Source: an uncultured Bacteroidota bacterium
Lineage (GTDB): Bacteria; Bacteroidota; Bacteroidia; Chitinophagales; Chitinophagaceae
Direction: 5' to 3'
Assembly: GCA_903881585.1 (NCBI GenBank)
Contig: CAIRTW010000320.1
Coordinates: 1 to 47,636, forward strand
DNA length: 47,636 nucleotides
Below the pieces are notes generated by a model that worked only from the letters and a program-made list of their open reading frames with translations, had not been told where the DNA came from and did no database searches. Both the position numbers and the translations under genes were made by a program. Shown piece after piece: positions 30,979-41,164 of this stretch; positions within the stretch are counted from its first letter, which is position 1; every line of letters starts with the position of its first letter.

Positions 30979-33375
30979 ATGAAGAAGCTGGCTCAACTAA
31001 TACAGATCGCCGCAGTTATTTGTTTTTCAATCCCTGCTTTGGCGCAAAACCTGATTACCGTTGCCGGAAACGGACAGAATTCATTTGGAGGAAATGGCGG
31101 TCCTGCAAGTACGGCGGCTTTTAACGGGCCCACGGGGATATTCTTTTATCCGCCGAACAGCACCTTGTATGTATGTGATGCAAACAACAATGTAGTCCGG
31201 ACGATCAATCCATCGGCGATCGTGGGCAACTATGCGGGCAATGGGTTTGGTGCAGGGACAGGCGGCGGCGGATATGCCGGTGATCATGGGCCTGCAACCA
31301 GCGCAGAATTAACCATACCGCAGGGCATATTAAAAGACACAGCGGGAAATACGTATGTAGCCGATGCGGGAAACCATGTGGTAAGAAAGATAGATCCAAC
31401 TGGTGTTATCACAACCATAGCCGGTACGGGTAGTTCGGGTTATACGGGCGATGGCTTTGCCGCGACAGCGGCCACGTTGAAATTCCCGGTTGGGGTAGCA
31501 GTTGACACCAACGGGAACATATACATATCAGACTTTTACGCCAGTGTAGTGAGGAAAGTAAATACAGCAGGGATAATATCGACTATTGCGGGCACCGGAA
31601 CACCAGGTTATGATTTTGATGGTGTTGCTGCAACAACTGCCAAATTGGATAGTCCGACCCATATTGTGGTAGATGCACATGGAACCTTGTACATATGCGA
31701 TGGGCCCAACCACAGGATCAGGAAGGTGAACACAACAACAGGCATCATTAATACTTTGGTAGGAATGGGTACCCCCGGTAACACCGGCGACAATGGGCCA
31801 GCGAGCACGGCACAGATAAATATAGCACGCGGCATTGCTATTGACCATACAGGGAATCTGTATTTTACAGACGTAGCCGAAAATGTGATCAGGCGGGTGA
31901 ATATAATATCGGGCACGATCTATGCGTTCGGCGGCACCGCCGGCATAGCTGGCTATAGTGGTGATGGTGGACCTGCGACGGCTGCTACGTTTAATCAGCC
32001 GGACGGTATCACGTCTGATTCGGCAGGAAACGTTTTTTTCTGTGATCGTCTTTCCAAAGTGGTGCGCAGGATACAGACAGACGGAACTATATCGACTGTT
32101 GCAGGACATGATGACAGTTTGTTTTGCGGAGACGGAGGTCCTGCTCTGCAAGCAGAACTTGACTCGCCAATGGCCAGTGCCTATGACGCAGCGGGCAATT
32201 TGTACATAGCTGATTATGGAAATAATTGTGTGCGCATAGTAACCCCCTCGGGCGCCATCACAACTTTTGCTGGTGATGCGCTGGCTGGCCCCGGATACGC
32301 CGGGGACGGCGGACCGGCAACTGCAGCAAAGCTCAATCATCCTAAAGGGGTGGCAACCGATGCCGCAGGAAATGTTTATATAGCAGATGCCGGGAATTCT
32401 GCTCTTCGCATAGTGCACCCATCTGGTGGAATAGCCACTTTTGCAGGCACGCCATTGTCTCCCGGCTCGGGTGGCGATGGGGGCAGTGCCCTCAGTGCAC
32501 AGATCAATGATCCTAACGGAATAATTGTTGACACAGCAGGAAACGTATATTTTTCTGATGCCGGCAATCACAGGATCCGTATTGTGCATCCTACCGGAGG
32601 TATTGATGCTTATGCCGGAAACGGTACTGCGGGCTCGACCGGAGATGGCGGGACCGCCACAGCAGCAGAACTGGTTTATCCTATGGGATTGGCGCTGGAT
32701 GTTGCCGGTAACTTATATGTCGCAGACTCAGGCGATGCGCGTGTTCGGGTTGTACACCCTTCAGGCGGTATCAGTGCATTTGCCGGTACCGGTACCCGTG
32801 GCTTTAGCGGTGATGGTGCATCGGCTTTAACTGCGGAGCTAACCGCACCAATGGGCGTGGCTGTAGACGATACGGGCAATGTTCATATCTCCGATGGTGG
32901 TAATGCACGCATACGCATCGTACATCCTTCCGGCGGTATCAACTCCCTGGTAGGCACAGGCGTGCCGGGCTTTAATGGTGACGGTCCGGTAGGTACTGCG
33001 CAGGTAAATATGCCCGTGGGCCTTACAAAAGACGCGAGCGGTTATATTTATGTCACCGACCGCAAAAACGACCGTGTGCGCAAGTTTGCGGGTGTGGGGC
33101 CACTTTCTGTGATTGAGCCGAAGCAAATAGCTACAGGGGATCTCGCCGTATATCCTAATCCGGGCAAGGACGCGTTTGTTGTCAACTTTTCGTCAGCTAC
33201 AAACCAACCATTACATTATACGCTTATTGACTTGCTTGGACGGAAGATAACCGAAGGCGATGGGGTAACAAACCAATCGTTTGAGCTTGAGGTTTCTGTG
33301 CCGACTGGTGTTTACTTGCTGAATGTAACAACGGGCAATAGCAGGAAAGCAGCCAGGATTGTTGTGGCGCAGTAA
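30979..33375 (+). CDS. Secreted NHL-repeat beta-propeller protein with type IX sorting domain
   Basis: 798 residues from ATG 30979 (MKKLAQLIQIAAVICFSIPALAQ), a signal peptide; the TTG at 30970 is less likely. It contains about eleven NHL repeats of ~55 residues with the pattern AGTG-x-GYxGDGGPATxAxLxxPxG, then VDxAGNxYxADxGNxxIRxV. These fold into one or two six-bladed propellers. The last ~75 residues are a Por sorting domain (VYPNPGKDAFVVNFS, GVYLLNVTTGN, ARIVVAQ). It is expected on the cell surface or released; propellers of this type bind proteins or glycans. It begins 49 bases after the cyclase gene and may be co-transcribed. A palindromic terminator follows. Confidence 0.93.
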   Translation: MKKLAQLIQIAAVICFSIPALAQNLITVAGNGQNSFGGNGGPASTAAFNGPTGIFFYPPNSTLYVCDANNNVVRTINPSAIVGNYAGNGFGAGTGGGGYAGDHGPATSAELTIPQGILKDTAGNTYVADAGNHVVRKIDPTGVITTIAGTGSSGYTGDGFAATAATLKFPVGVAVDTNGNIYISDFYASVVRKVNTAGIISTIAGTGTPGYDFDGVAATTAKLDSPTHIVVDAHGTLYICDGPNHRIRKVNTTTGIINTLVGMGTPGNTGDNGPASTAQINIARGIAIDHTGNLYFTDVAENVIRRVNIISGTIYAFGGTAGIAGYSGDGGPATAATFNQPDGITSDSAGNVFFCDRLSKVVRRIQTDGTISTVAGHDDSLFCGDGGPALQAELDSPMASAYDAAGNLYIADYGNNCVRIVTPSGAITTFAGDALAGPGYAGDGGPATAAKLNHPKGVATDAAGNVYIADAGNSALRIVHPSGGIATFAGTPLSPGSGGDGGSALSAQINDPNGIIVDTAGNVYFSDAGNHRIRIVHPTGGIDAYAGNGTAGSTGDGGTATAAELVYPMGLALDVAGNLYVADSGDARVRVVHPSGGISAFAGTGTRGFSGDGASALTAELTAPMGVAVDDTGNVHISDGGNARIRIVHPSGGINSLVGTGVPGFNGDGPVGTAQVNMPVGLTKDASGYIYVTDRKNDRVRKFAGVGPLSVIEPKQIATGDLAVYPNPGKDAFVVNFSSATNQPLHYTLIDLLGRKITEGDGVTNQSFELEVSVPTGVYLLNVTTGNSRKAARIVVAQ

Positions 33376-33401
33376 TGATATTTTCAGAATGGCCGTTTTG
33401 T

Positions 33402-33441
33402 AAAATGGCCGGTATATTTTCATAAATATGCCGGCCATTTA
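33402..33441. terminator. Bidirectional terminator between the NHL gene and birA
   Basis: AAATGGCCGG (33403-33412) and CCGGCCATTT (33431-33440), extended inward by TATATTT/AAATAT with one mismatch, form a 17 bp stem with a short loop. It lies between the convergent stop codons. A second partial ATGGCC word lies at 33389. Confidence 0.75.
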
Positions 33442-33488
33442 CTTTTGACTAATTTGATTTGTTGTTTCTCCTGCTAATGGCAGCGCAT

Positions 33489-34229
33489 TTATTGCCATTC
33501 CCAGGTTACCATTCCGTGATGGTAAAAAGCAATGGTTCCATCCGGCAGCTGTACTTCAAGTGTCCCGTCTGTGTGCACGGCTACCAGTGTTGCATCCCAT
33601 TTGCCGGTGGCGTCGCTGAAGGATTGTTTTTGGTCTCTTTTGTATAACAGTTCATTGTATCGGGCCATTATTTTGTCGGCGGGTGGGGGGCATACCGTGC
33701 AAAGCAGGATACTTTCGCGGATCTCGCCACGAAGCTGCACCATATTAACATCATTTCCAGAGGCGATCTTTAACGATGTGGCGAAGGGGAGCGTATCTGG
33801 AAAATGCAGCTGTTTTACGTTCAGGCCCAATCCTATAACGCAATATGCCCACTTGTTGCCGCGCAGCACGTTCTCAATGAGGATGCCCCCTGCCTTTTTG
33901 TCATTGATAATGATGTCATTGGGCCATTTCACATGTATTTGCCAGTCTTTATGCAAATTTTGTAAAACATTGGCAATCGCAGCCGCTACGGAGGCGTTAA
34001 ATACGAATTGCTCCTGTATAGCCCGCCCCGGAACCGCGATAATGCTCATAAGCAAGCTTTGGCCGGGAGTATCTGTCCATACTTTGCCGCGCTGGCCCTT
34101 GCCTGCGGCCTGGCTTTGAGCCACAATTGTCATGCCTTGCTGTGCTTTATTGGCATCTATAAGCTGCATGGCATAGTTATTGGTGCTATCTATACTATCA
34201 AGTTCTATTATAGGCGAATCAGAAAGCAT
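33489..34229 (-). CDS. birA: Biotin-[acetyl-CoA-carboxylase] ligase, short form
   Basis: 246 residues. Attaches biotin to the carboxyl-carrier protein through biotinyl-5'-AMP. Visible motifs: STNNYA (residues 15-20), GKGQRGKVW (43-51, the biotinyl-AMP loop), KWPNDI (101-106), catalytic Lys111 in KKAGGILIE, and GLGLNV further on. The N-terminal repressor helix-turn-helix of E. coli BirA is missing, so it is a monofunctional ligase, as usual in Bacteroidota. It is divergent from rsfS-ftsH with a ~100-base spacer. Confidence 0.95.
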   Translation of the reverse strand: MLSDSPIIELDSIDSTNNYAMQLIDANKAQQGMTIVAQSQAAGKGQRGKVWTDTPGQSLLMSIIAVPGRAIQEQFVFNASVAAAIANVLQNLHKDWQIHVKWPNDIIINDKKAGGILIENVLRGNKWAYCVIGLGLNVKQLHFPDTLPFATSLKIASGNDVNMVQLRGEIRESILLCTVCPPPADKIMARYNELLYKRDQKQSFSDATGKWDATLVAVHTDGTLEVQLPDGTIAFYHHGMVTWEWQ

Positions 34230-34326
34230 GTGGTTGCGGAATGAGAAAGCATGAGGTTAAGTGAGAAAAGATTTATAATTTTGATAATTCAGAAAGGTAT
34301 CACGAAACAAAAATAAGATATAAGAT

Positions 34327-34719
34327 TTGGAGAAAGTCATAACTGCCCTGCAGGAAAGAAAAAAAGCACCTGCGCGTCTTACCAAAAATAGCAAGCTATT
34401 TAAAACTATAATTAACGCAATCCAGGAAAAGAAAGGTGACGGGATTGTTTCGCTGGACCTGAAAAAGATCGATGAAGCGGTAGCGGATTATTTTATTCTG
34501 TGTGAAGCCCGGTCGAATATCCAGATAAAGGCAATAGCCCAGAGCATAGAACAAATGGTGGAAACCGAATGTGACGAAAGGCCATACCATATAGAGCATG
34601 GAGACACCTGGACACTGGTGGACTATGTAAATATTGTGGTACACATCTTTCAGCATGAGCAAAGGATGTTTTACAACCTGGAGAGCCTTTGGGAAGATGC
34701 GCCGAGGACGGAATATTGA
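34327..34719 (+). CDS. rsfS: Ribosome silencing factor RsfS
   Basis: 130 residues. Binds the uL14 protein of the 50S subunit and prevents joining with 30S under starvation. Family features: KKGDGIVSLDLKKIDEAVADYFILCEARSNIQIKAIAQ, then WTLVDYVNIVVHIFQHEQRMFYNLE and SLWEDAP. An in-frame TAA at 34321 stands only three bases before GAT-TTG, so TTG 34327 is the only start that keeps the full domain: a TTG start codon. ftsH follows 170 bases downstream; the rsfS-ftsH order with divergent birA is conserved in Bacteroidota. Confidence 0.93.
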   Translation: MEKVITALQERKKAPARLTKNSKLFKTIINAIQEKKGDGIVSLDLKKIDEAVADYFILCEARSNIQIKAIAQSIEQMVETECDERPYHIEHGDTWTLVDYVNIVVHIFQHEQRMFYNLESLWEDAPRTEY

Positions 34720-34800
34720 TCCTGGGCCTTTCGACTTAGCTCAGGAAGAGGAATTAGTGGTTGGGAATTAGGAATTTGGATTGGAGATTACGGCAAGGTT
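34720..34800. repeat. Short-word intergenic repeats between rsfS and ftsH
   Basis: CCTTTCGACTTAGCTCAGGA (about 34731-34750 region) is a degenerate TTCGACTTCGCTCAGGA word. It is followed by GGTTGGGAATTAGGAATTTG and GATTGGAGATTACGG, which match the 15408-15480 words. No hairpin of note. Confidence 0.45.
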
Positions 34801-34889
34801 AGATCAATAAATGGCAGTAAGGAGTGATCGCAAACTTTATACTTTCTACTTGCTGCTTTAGACTTAATAAATAACGATCAAAAGAGAAA

Positions 34890-36893
34890 ATGGAAGATAA
34901 TAAACAGAAACCCGTGTTACCACCGGTGAATGATAACCCGAATTCCCCGAGGAAGGGGCCTAAATTCAATATCTACTGGATATACGGCCTTATATTGCTT
35001 GCAATAGTAGGTGCGCAGATATATGGCGGCAATTTCAATGGCGTCACGGCGGAGCATAGCTTCCAGGATTTTACTGAGTTCCTGAATAAGGGGCAGGTAG
35101 CAAAACTGGTAGTTATCAATAACGAGCATGTGGATGTCTATCTGAAGCCCGGGGCAGTTCCCGCTCCACAGCCAGGTAGCAAATTCCCATCGATAGCCAA
35201 CCCCAATGACAAGGGGCCTTCCTTTAATTTTAAGATAGGTACCGTGGACCGGTTTGGCAAGGACCTTGACGAGGCCGAAAAGAGTATAGCCGTAGAGAAC
35301 CGCCCGCCTGTTAGTTATGACTCGCAGGGCGATTATGTGCAAATACTCAAATCGTTCCTCATACCTGTGATCTTGCTTGTGGCTATGTGGTTCCTCATCT
35401 TCCGCAAGATAGGTGCCGGCGGCGGTGGCCCGGGCGGCGGTGGTATTTTCAATATTGGTAAATCGAAGGCGCAGCTTTTTGAAAAGGGAACACGTGTAAA
35501 TATTACGTTCAACGATGTTGCCGGTCTTGATGAAGCTAAGGTGGAAGTGATGGAAATTGTGGATTTCCTTAAGAACCCTAAAAAATATACAGCGCTTGGC
35601 GGTAAGATACCCAAGGGTGCATTATTGGTAGGTCCTCCAGGTACTGGTAAAACGCTGCTTGCAAAGGCTATGGCTGGCGAGGCGCAGGTGCCGTTCTTTT
35701 CCATGTCGGGCTCTGACTTTGTAGAGCTGTTCGTTGGGGTGGGCGCCAGCCGTGTGCGTGATGTTTTCAAGCAAGCTCGGGAAAAAGCTCCATGTATTGT
35801 ATTTATCGATGAGATAGACGCGATAGGCCGTGCGCGCGGAAAGAATGTGGTAATGAGCAATGATGAGCGTGAGAATACGCTGAACCAGCTGCTTGTGGAA
35901 ATGGATGGTTTCAGCGGCGACAGCGGCATTATAGTGCTTGCCGCTACCAACAGGCCTGATGTACTGGATATTGCATTGCTTCGCCCGGGCCGTTTCGACC
36001 GCCAGATATCAATAGATATACCGGATGTGAAGGGCAGAGAGAAGATATTTGATGTGCACCTGAAGCCCATCAAGAAGTCGAAGGACCTGAATATTAAGAA
36101 GCTGGCATTGCAGACCCCGGGTTTTGCAGGCGCCGATATAGCTAATATTTGTAACGAGGCTGCGCTGATAGCCGCCCGTAAAGGCAAGACCGAAGTGGAT
36201 ATGAGCGACTTTAATGACGCCATAGACCGCGTGATAGGCGGCCTTGAAAAGAAAAACAAGATCATACTGCCGGAAGAAAAGCGCATCATAGCTTATCATG
36301 AAGCTGGCCATGCGGTTTCGGGATGGTTCCTGGAACATGCGCATCCGCTGGTGAAGGTTACCATTGTGCCACGTGGAGTAGCTGCGCTTGGCTATGCCCA
36401 ATACCTGCCCAAGGAAGTATATATCCGCACCACAGACCACCTGCTGGACGATATGTGCATGTCTCTGGGTGGCAGGGCAGTGGAGGAACTGATCTTCGGT
36501 AAAATATCTACAGGTGCCCTTAGCGACCTGCAGCATGTGACCCGTCTGGCTTATGCGATGGTATCTATGTATGGTATGAACCCGGTGATCGGTAACATAT
36601 CTTTCTACGATGCGCAGAATGAGAACAGCTTCTCAAAACCTTTCTCTGAAGAAACCGGGAAGATGATAGATGACGAGGTGAGAAAACTTGTGGAGGTAGC
36701 TTATGTAAGAGTGAAAAAGATGCTGGTGGACAAGACAGATGCGGTGAAAATGATAGCCGAGGAATTGCTGAAAAAAGAAGTGCTGTTCAAGGATGATATG
36801 GAAAGGCTGCTGGGCAAGCGCCCTTACGAGGACCCAATAGCTGCGGATGAAGATCCGCTGGTGCCGGAAGTGCTTATCACGCCAACTGTTTAA
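34890..36893 (+). CDS. ftsH: ATP-dependent zinc metalloprotease FtsH
   Basis: 667 residues; membrane-bound AAA+ protease for quality control of membrane and short-lived proteins. Two membrane helices (about 28-46 and 150-170) flank a periplasmic domain. The AAA module has Walker A GPPGTGKT (248-255), Walker B IVFIDEID, and the second region of homology (LRPGRFDRQ). The protease zinc site is HEAGH (470-474), with the third ligand Asp in the SDLQHVT region (family knowledge). A Gly-rich stretch ([11 protein letters not shown]) precedes the AAA module. The C-terminal tail is acidic. It is followed by a very strong terminator. The periplasmic insert is longer than in E. coli, as in other Bacteroidota. 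Confidence 0.97.
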   Translation: MEDNKQKPVLPPVNDNPNSPRKGPKFNIYWIYGLILLAIVGAQIYGGNFNGVTAEHSFQDFTEFLNKGQVAKLVVINNEHVDVYLKPGAVPAPQPGSKFPSIANPNDKGPSFNFKIGTVDRFGKDLDEAEKSIAVENRPPVSYDSQGDYVQILKSFLIPVILLVAMWFLIFRKIGAGGGGPGGGGIFNIGKSKAQLFEKGTRVNITFNDVAGLDEAKVEVMEIVDFLKNPKKYTALGGKIPKGALLVGPPGTGKTLLAKAMAGEAQVPFFSMSGSDFVELFVGVGASRVRDVFKQAREKAPCIVFIDEIDAIGRARGKNVVMSNDERENTLNQLLVEMDGFSGDSGIIVLAATNRPDVLDIALLRPGRFDRQISIDIPDVKGREKIFDVHLKPIKKSKDLNIKKLALQTPGFAGADIANICNEAALIAARKGKTEVDMSDFNDAIDRVIGGLEKKNKIILPEEKRIIAYHEAGHAVSGWFLEHAHPLVKVTIVPRGVAALGYAQYLPKEVYIRTTDHLLDDMCMSLGGRAVEELIFGKISTGALSDLQHVTRLAYAMVSMYGMNPVIGNISFYDAQNENSFSKPFSEETGKMIDDEVRKLVEVAYVRVKKMLVDKTDAVKMIAEELLKKEVLFKDDMERLLGKRPYEDPIAADEDPLVPEVLITPTV

Positions 36894-36903
36894 TACTGAT
36901 CTT

Positions 36904-36946
36904 TATAAAAACAAAGGCTGCCCCGGAGGCAGCCTTTGTTTTTATA
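36904..36946 (+). terminator. Very strong terminator after ftsH
   Basis: Perfect 19 bp arms (36904-36922 and 36928-36946; core AAAGGCTGCC/GGCAGCCTTT) with a 5-base loop CCGGA and flanking A and T tracts. It serves ftsH and, from the other side, the convergent histidine kinase gene. Confidence 0.92.
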
Positions 36947-36966
36947 ACTGTCGTGGGCAGATGCAT

Positions 36967-38805
36967 CTAAAAGGTGACAATAAACTCACACCCTTCGTTG
37001 GGCTGGCTTTTTACCTCTATTGTGCCGCCCAGTGATTCTATTTGTGTTTTAGTGATGAACAGCCCTACGCCCTTGCTGTCATGCCCCTGGTGGAAAACCT
37101 GGTTGAGCTTAAATATTTTATCGCTATACTTATTAAGATCGATGCCGAGGCCATTGTCCTTTACAGAGAGCTGTGTTCTGCCATTGATTGTCCGGGTGTT
37201 GATCTCAATAGTTGGTTCTATATCTTCCCTGCGGTACTTTATGGCATTACTGATAAGGTTGTACAATATGCTTTCTAGGTATATAGCCGGGTAACTGATT
37301 GTGGGGCTGGCAAATTTTTGACTGACCTTAATATTTTTCTGGTAAATATCGCCTTGCAACTGGCTGGTGATCCTGGCCACTATTTCCGCCAGGTTGCAGG
37401 TGTCAACCGGGATATCTTTATCCAGTTTTATGCGGGCAATGTCCACCATCATATCCAGATTGACCAGAAGTGAATTGCTCGCCTCATTGATCATTTTCAG
37501 TGCCTCTTCATCCGGAAACACACCGCCCCGCTCGGAAAGGAATGATATGTTCCTAGCTGGCCCGCGCAGGTTGTGGGCGATCATATGGTTCAGCTCTTCC
37601 AGCTGGTTGAAGCGGGTGAGCAGGTTGGCAGATGCTGTTTCCAGTTCCTGGTTCTTACGTTTCAGCTCTTCTCTTATCTGCTGCTGTGCCGTGCGGTCTA
37701 TAACATCGCAGACAAAATATTTAGGGTTGCCATCTTTATCCCATACCAACGAAACAATAATGACGGTTGCTATTACTCTCCTGTTCTTTGATACATATCT
37801 TTTCTCAATGGTGTAGGATGATATTTGTTTAGCGAGGAGTTTTTGTATGAGTGGTATGTCGTTGCCTATGTCGTCGGGATATGTGATGTCGTTATAATGC
37901 AGGTCCTGCAATTCTTCTTTGGTGTAACCGGTGAGCTCACAGATGATGCTGTTCACTTCCAGCCATCTGCCGCCCGGCGCAATGAGGGCTTTGCCTGAGC
38001 CTGAGTAATTAAAAGAATTGGCAAACATTTCCTTTGTCTGCCTTAACTCATCTTCGGCTAATTTAATGCTTGTAATATCCGCATGAGTGCCTATGAAGCG
38101 AAAAGGCGAGCCATCAGCTTTTTTCTCTACTACAACACCCCTGCTCAGTATCCATTTATAGGAACCGTCTTTGCATTGATACCGCATGTCGGCAGAATAA
38201 CCGGACGTCTTGCCTGCCAGGTATTCCTGCATTTTTTCCTGCGCCGGCGCCAGATCATCAGGATGGATTTTTGATGACCAGTCTGCAAAAGTGGTTATCT
38301 CTTTGGCGCTATAACCAAACAACCGCTCCCAGTTATCTGAAAAGAAAATGGTTTTCTCTTCCATGTTGGCATCCCATACACCTTGCTCAGATGCATCGAG
38401 CGCCATTTTCCATTTATCTTCTATAAGGATATGCTCTTTCCCTTTACTTATATTCTCTATAACAAGAAAAACATAGTCCTTATCAGGATGGCAAGCTAAT
38501 ATTCTTAATGATAAAGTAAGGATCGCTGCAACATCATTATTATAGGAAACATACTCTGTATAGCTGCTGCGGCCTGTAGCAAAAGCCTCTTCGATGAGTT
38601 CCCTGCACTTGGCAATGGTGCTGTCGTTTCGTATTTCAGATATTTTTTTGCCTTCGTAGTGGCTTCTGAAAGCACTGAGTGCTGAACCTTCCCTGTCCCA
38701 TATACGGGTCATCACCTGATCGCGGGAGACTTCTACCACCCGCTCACCAACCTTTAAAAAAGCGTTCACAAGTACATCAATAGCATCTTCATTATTGTAC
38801 AGCAT
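36967..38805 (-). CDS. PAS-domain sensor histidine kinase, cytosolic
   Basis: 612 residues without membrane helices. Three PAS-like domains: ~10-118 (divergent), ~133-250 (PAS_3 type, WERLFGYSAKEI, IHPDDLAPAQ, YKWILSRG), ~258-375 (GRWLEVNSIICELTGYTKEEL). A coiled linker leads to the phospho-acceptor His411 in HMIAHNLRGPARNI, which matches the HWE/HisKA-like AHNLRGP box frequent in Bacteroidota kinases. The ATPase domain has N-box Asn516 and Asn520, G1 DNGLGID (550-556) and G2 GVGL (579-582). No response regulator gene is adjacent, so the partner is unknown. The signal is probably cytosolic or redox/ligand based through PAS. It converges with ftsH. Confidence 0.93.
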   Translation of the reverse strand: MLYNNEDAIDVLVNAFLKVGERVVEVSRDQVMTRIWDREGSALSAFRSHYEGKKISEIRNDSTIAKCRELIEEAFATGRSSYTEYVSYNNDVAAILTLSLRILACHPDKDYVFLVIENISKGKEHILIEDKWKMALDASEQGVWDANMEEKTIFFSDNWERLFGYSAKEITTFADWSSKIHPDDLAPAQEKMQEYLAGKTSGYSADMRYQCKDGSYKWILSRGVVVEKKADGSPFRFIGTHADITSIKLAEDELRQTKEMFANSFNYSGSGKALIAPGGRWLEVNSIICELTGYTKEELQDLHYNDITYPDDIGNDIPLIQKLLAKQISSYTIEKRYVSKNRRVIATVIIVSLVWDKDGNPKYFVCDVIDRTAQQQIREELKRKNQELETASANLLTRFNQLEELNHMIAHNLRGPARNISFLSERGGVFPDEEALKMINEASNSLLVNLDMMVDIARIKLDKDIPVDTCNLAEIVARITSQLQGDIYQKNIKVSQKFASPTISYPAIYLESILYNLISNAIKYRREDIEPTIEINTRTINGRTQLSVKDNGLGIDLNKYSDKIFKLNQVFHQGHDSKGVGLFITKTQIESLGGTIEVKSQPNEGCEFIVTF

Positions 38806-38913
38806 ATTTTAGAGACGTTTCCATGCTAAAGATATTACATAAATGTAGAGTGACCTGTTAGCGAAATGCAAACAGGGCAACTATGGGGTGAATTTTAAAA
38901 AAGTAAAATAGTT

Positions 38914-40509
38914 TTACTTGGCCATTGCCGTCTTAAACTCCGAAGTAAAATGGAATTCGATCTTGGGGTTGTTCTGCCTTTCCGTATTCAGGAACCATTC
39001 GCTTTGCGCCAGGTATACCAGGTTGCCGTCTTTATCTTCCATGATGTTGCTTTGCTTGAAACGGGCAAAATCTTCAATGGCTTTCTTATCTCCTGTTATC
39101 CAGCAGGCCTTGTAGAACGACAATGGTACGAATGAACAGGACGCGCCATACTCCTGCAGCAGGCGGTATTGTATCACCTCAAATTGCAGCTCACCTACGC
39201 AACCTATTATCTTGCGATTGCCACCGTGCTGGGTAAATAGCTGTGCTACGCCCTCATCGGTAAGCTGGCGCACGCCTTTCTCCATTTGCTTGGTCTTCAT
39301 TGGGTCCTTGTTCACCAGTTCCTTAAATATCTCCGGTGAGAAAGTTGGTATGCCTGTGAACTGAAGGATCTCACCCTCCGTAAGCGTATCTCCTATTTTG
39401 AAAGTGCCGGTATCAAAGAGGCCAACTACATCGCCGGGATATGCCTCTTCGATGATGTCTTTTTCGCGGGCCATGAACGAATATGGATTGCTGAAACGAA
39501 CATCTTTTTCGAGGCGGGTATGCTTGTAGTAGGTATTGCGGGCAAACCGGCCGGAGCATACGCGCAGGAAGGCGATACGGTCGCGGTGACGAGGATCAAG
39601 GTTGGCGTGTATCTTGAAAATGAAGCCGGTGAATTTATCTTCGTTGGGTGCTACATAACGCTTATCGGTATCGCGGCCCTGGGGCATGGGGGCAATACGG
39701 ATGAAAGTATCCAGCAGCTCTTTTACACCAAAATTATTTACGGCGCTACCAAAGAATACCGGGGCTATTTTACCCTCGAGGTATTTGTTGGTATCAAGCG
39801 CACCATATACGCCCTGAAGCAGCTCAACATCTTCACGCAACTGGTCGGCATCACGTTGTCCTATCTTTTCGTCCAGCAGCTTATCGCTGAGGTCTTCAAT
39901 GGGGACGGTATTTTCTTCGGTAGATTTTTGACTGGCAGTAAACAGGTTCAGGCTGCTGTCGTGCAGGTTGTAAACACCCTTGAATTCCTTGCCCATATTT
40001 ATCGGCCATGATAGTGGATGCAAGGATATCTTCAGTTCCTTTTCAATTTCGTCCATGAGGTCGAAAGGGAATTTACCATCTCGGTCCAGTTTGTTTACAA
40101 ACACGATCACCGGGGTATCACGCATCCGGCATACCTCTACCAGCTTGCGGGTCTGCTCTTCCACCCCGTTCACGCTGTCTATCACCAGGATAACACTATC
40201 CACGGCTGTAAGCGTGCGGTAGGTATCCTCAGCAAAGTCCTTGTGACCGGGAGTGTCCAGCAGGTTGATGAGGGTTTTGTTGTACTCAAAGCTCATTACG
40301 GAAGTAGCTACAGAGATACCCCTCTGGCGCTCTATCTCCATAAAGTCGCTGGTAGCGTGTTTCTTTATCTTGTTGCTCTTCACGGCGCCTGCCACTTGTA
40401 TTGCGCCGCCAAACAGCAGCAGCTTTTCAGTAAGCGTGGTCTTACCGGCATCCGGGTGGGAGATGATGGCGAAGGTGCGGCGGAGCGATATTTCTTTGTC
40501 GTATTTCAT
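38914..40509 (-). CDS. prfC: Peptide chain release factor 3
   Basis: 531 residues from ATG 40509 ([20 protein letters not shown]); the frame extends 24 codons upstream into repeat sequence and that part is rejected. GTPase that removes RF1/RF2 from ribosomes after termination. G1 is HPDAGKTT (18-25), the switch region [15 protein letters not shown]3 [15 protein letters not shown]4 NKLDRDG. RF3-specific features follow: [51 protein letters not shown]. Single gene; divergent from the frameshifted antitoxin remnant. Confidence 0.96.
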   Translation of the reverse strand: MKYDKEISLRRTFAIISHPDAGKTTLTEKLLLFGGAIQVAGAVKSNKIKKHATSDFMEIERQRGISVATSVMSFEYNKTLINLLDTPGHKDFAEDTYRTLTAVDSVILVIDSVNGVEEQTRKLVEVCRMRDTPVIVFVNKLDRDGKFPFDLMDEIEKELKISLHPLSWPINMGKEFKGVYNLHDSSLNLFTASQKSTEENTVPIEDLSDKLLDEKIGQRDADQLREDVELLQGVYGALDTNKYLEGKIAPVFFGSAVNNFGVKELLDTFIRIAPMPQGRDTDKRYVAPNEDKFTGFIFKIHANLDPRHRDRIAFLRVCSGRFARNTYYKHTRLEKDVRFSNPYSFMAREKDIIEEAYPGDVVGLFDTGTFKIGDTLTEGEILQFTGIPTFSPEIFKELVNKDPMKTKQMEKGVRQLTDEGVAQLFTQHGGNRKIIGCVGELQFEVIQYRLLQEYGASCSFVPLSFYKACWITGDKKAIEDFARFKQSNIMEDKDGNLVYLAQSEWFLNTERQNNPKIEFHFTSEFKTAMAK

Positions 40510-40510
40510 T

Positions 40511-40556
40511 TTTAGTCGGAAGTCGTGAGTCATAAGTCGTAAGTCTGTAGTTCGCT
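40511..40556. repeat. AAGTCGTGAGTC-type short-word repeat upstream of prfC
   Basis: GTCGGAAGTCGTGAGTCATA followed by AGTCGTAAGTCTGTAG is a run of degenerate 8-9 base units (AGTCGTAAG / AGTCATAAG). It lies just before the prfC start on the minus strand. It is of the same type as other Bacteroidota intergenic word repeats. Confidence 0.5.
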
Positions 40557-40686
40557 CACGGCTAATTTTAAAAGTGTGCAAAGGTACTGATTTGGGTGGT
40601 ATGTACCGGATTTGTGTAGCCGGGTTATGTCATTTTGAGGTTTTACCTGCCTGATAAATTGTAGTAAATTTGTACAAAGCCAGTTT

Positions 40687-40897
40687 ATGACTACAACGGA
40701 AGTATTGGGGGAAACAGGTGAAAAAATATATAGACAAAGCTGACGATAAATCGCTGAGGATTGTGCCGGAGATACTGGAAATCGAGCAGGAAGGAGATTT
40801 CTGGGATAACCTTCCCGAACATGTGAAAATGGATGTGGAAGAGGCAAAAAAGCAATCTGAGAGGGGAGAAAGTAAATCAACTGATGAAGTAAAATAA
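40687..40897 (+). pseudogene. Antitoxin gene broken by a single-base frameshift
   Basis: ATG 40687 reads MTTTEVLGET and then goes out of frame to a stop after 18 codons. From base 40718 the next frame reads VKKYIDKADDKSLRIV, then EQEGDFWDNLPEHVKMDVEE and AKKQSERGES to TAA 40895-40897. Joined by removing one G at 40717-40718, the two parts give a ~70-residue protein with the classic antitoxin pattern: addiction-module N-terminus, then W-D-x-L-P-E-x-V-K-x-x-(I/V)-E-x-A-x-x-Q-S-x-x-G-E. No RelE-type toxin follows; the convergent two-gene module begins 15 bases after the stop. A sequencing error in GG is possible. Confidence 0.7.
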
Positions 40898-40912
40898 AAA
40901 ATGGCTTACGGT

Positions 40913-41164
40913 TTAAGCAGCCTTATTTCTATTCACCGCTTCAATGCGCCTCTTTTTCCGAACATCGGCGCGTTTCTTTTTTTCCGCATCTGCCAGTTTC
41001 ATGATCTTAATTTCCATTCGAGTCATAGCGTCAATGTAATCTTCCATATCCTTAAAATCGCCTTCCTCTATAAGCCATTTAGCCTCGCGTAACTCTTCCG
41101 GTGTTACGATTTTATATCTGAAGTCTGCATACTTATCTGTTTTTTCAATTTTCCTGGTAACCAT
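40913..41164 (-). CDS. Small Lys-rich protein, second gene of the duplicated two-gene module (copy 2)
   Basis: 83 residues. Identical to the copy-1 protein over TPEELREAKWLIE and similar over the following DFKDM-x-x-YID-x-x-T+-x-EI region, but with a longer, very basic C-terminal tail (KKKRADVRKKRRIEAVNRNK) that could bind nucleic acid. No helix-turn-helix. Its start lies inside the end of the 98-residue protein gene with the same 20-base overlap as in copy 1. Its 3' end converges on the frameshifted antitoxin remnant, 15 bases away. Antitoxin or accessory role inferred from pairing only. Confidence 0.7.
   Translation of the reverse strand: MVTRKIEKTDKYADFRYKIVTPEELREAKWLIEEGDFKDMEDYIDAMTRMEIKIMKLADAEKKKRADVRKKRRIEAVNRNKAA

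Noticed and set aside
31528-32589. 353-codon open frame antisense to the NHL-repeat gene
   Set aside because: It mirrors the repeats of the NHL gene on the other strand. It has Cys-, His- and Arg-rich composition with no domain, and the sense gene is clearly real.
31000-33120. Regular repeats that could suggest a CRISPR array
   Set aside because: The repeats are ~165 bp coding units of an NHL propeller with diverged sequence, not short identical repeats with unique spacers.
35333-36289. 318-codon open frame antisense to ftsH
   Set aside because: Ser/Thr/Ile-rich shadow of a strongly conserved gene; no independent start signal and no protein family.
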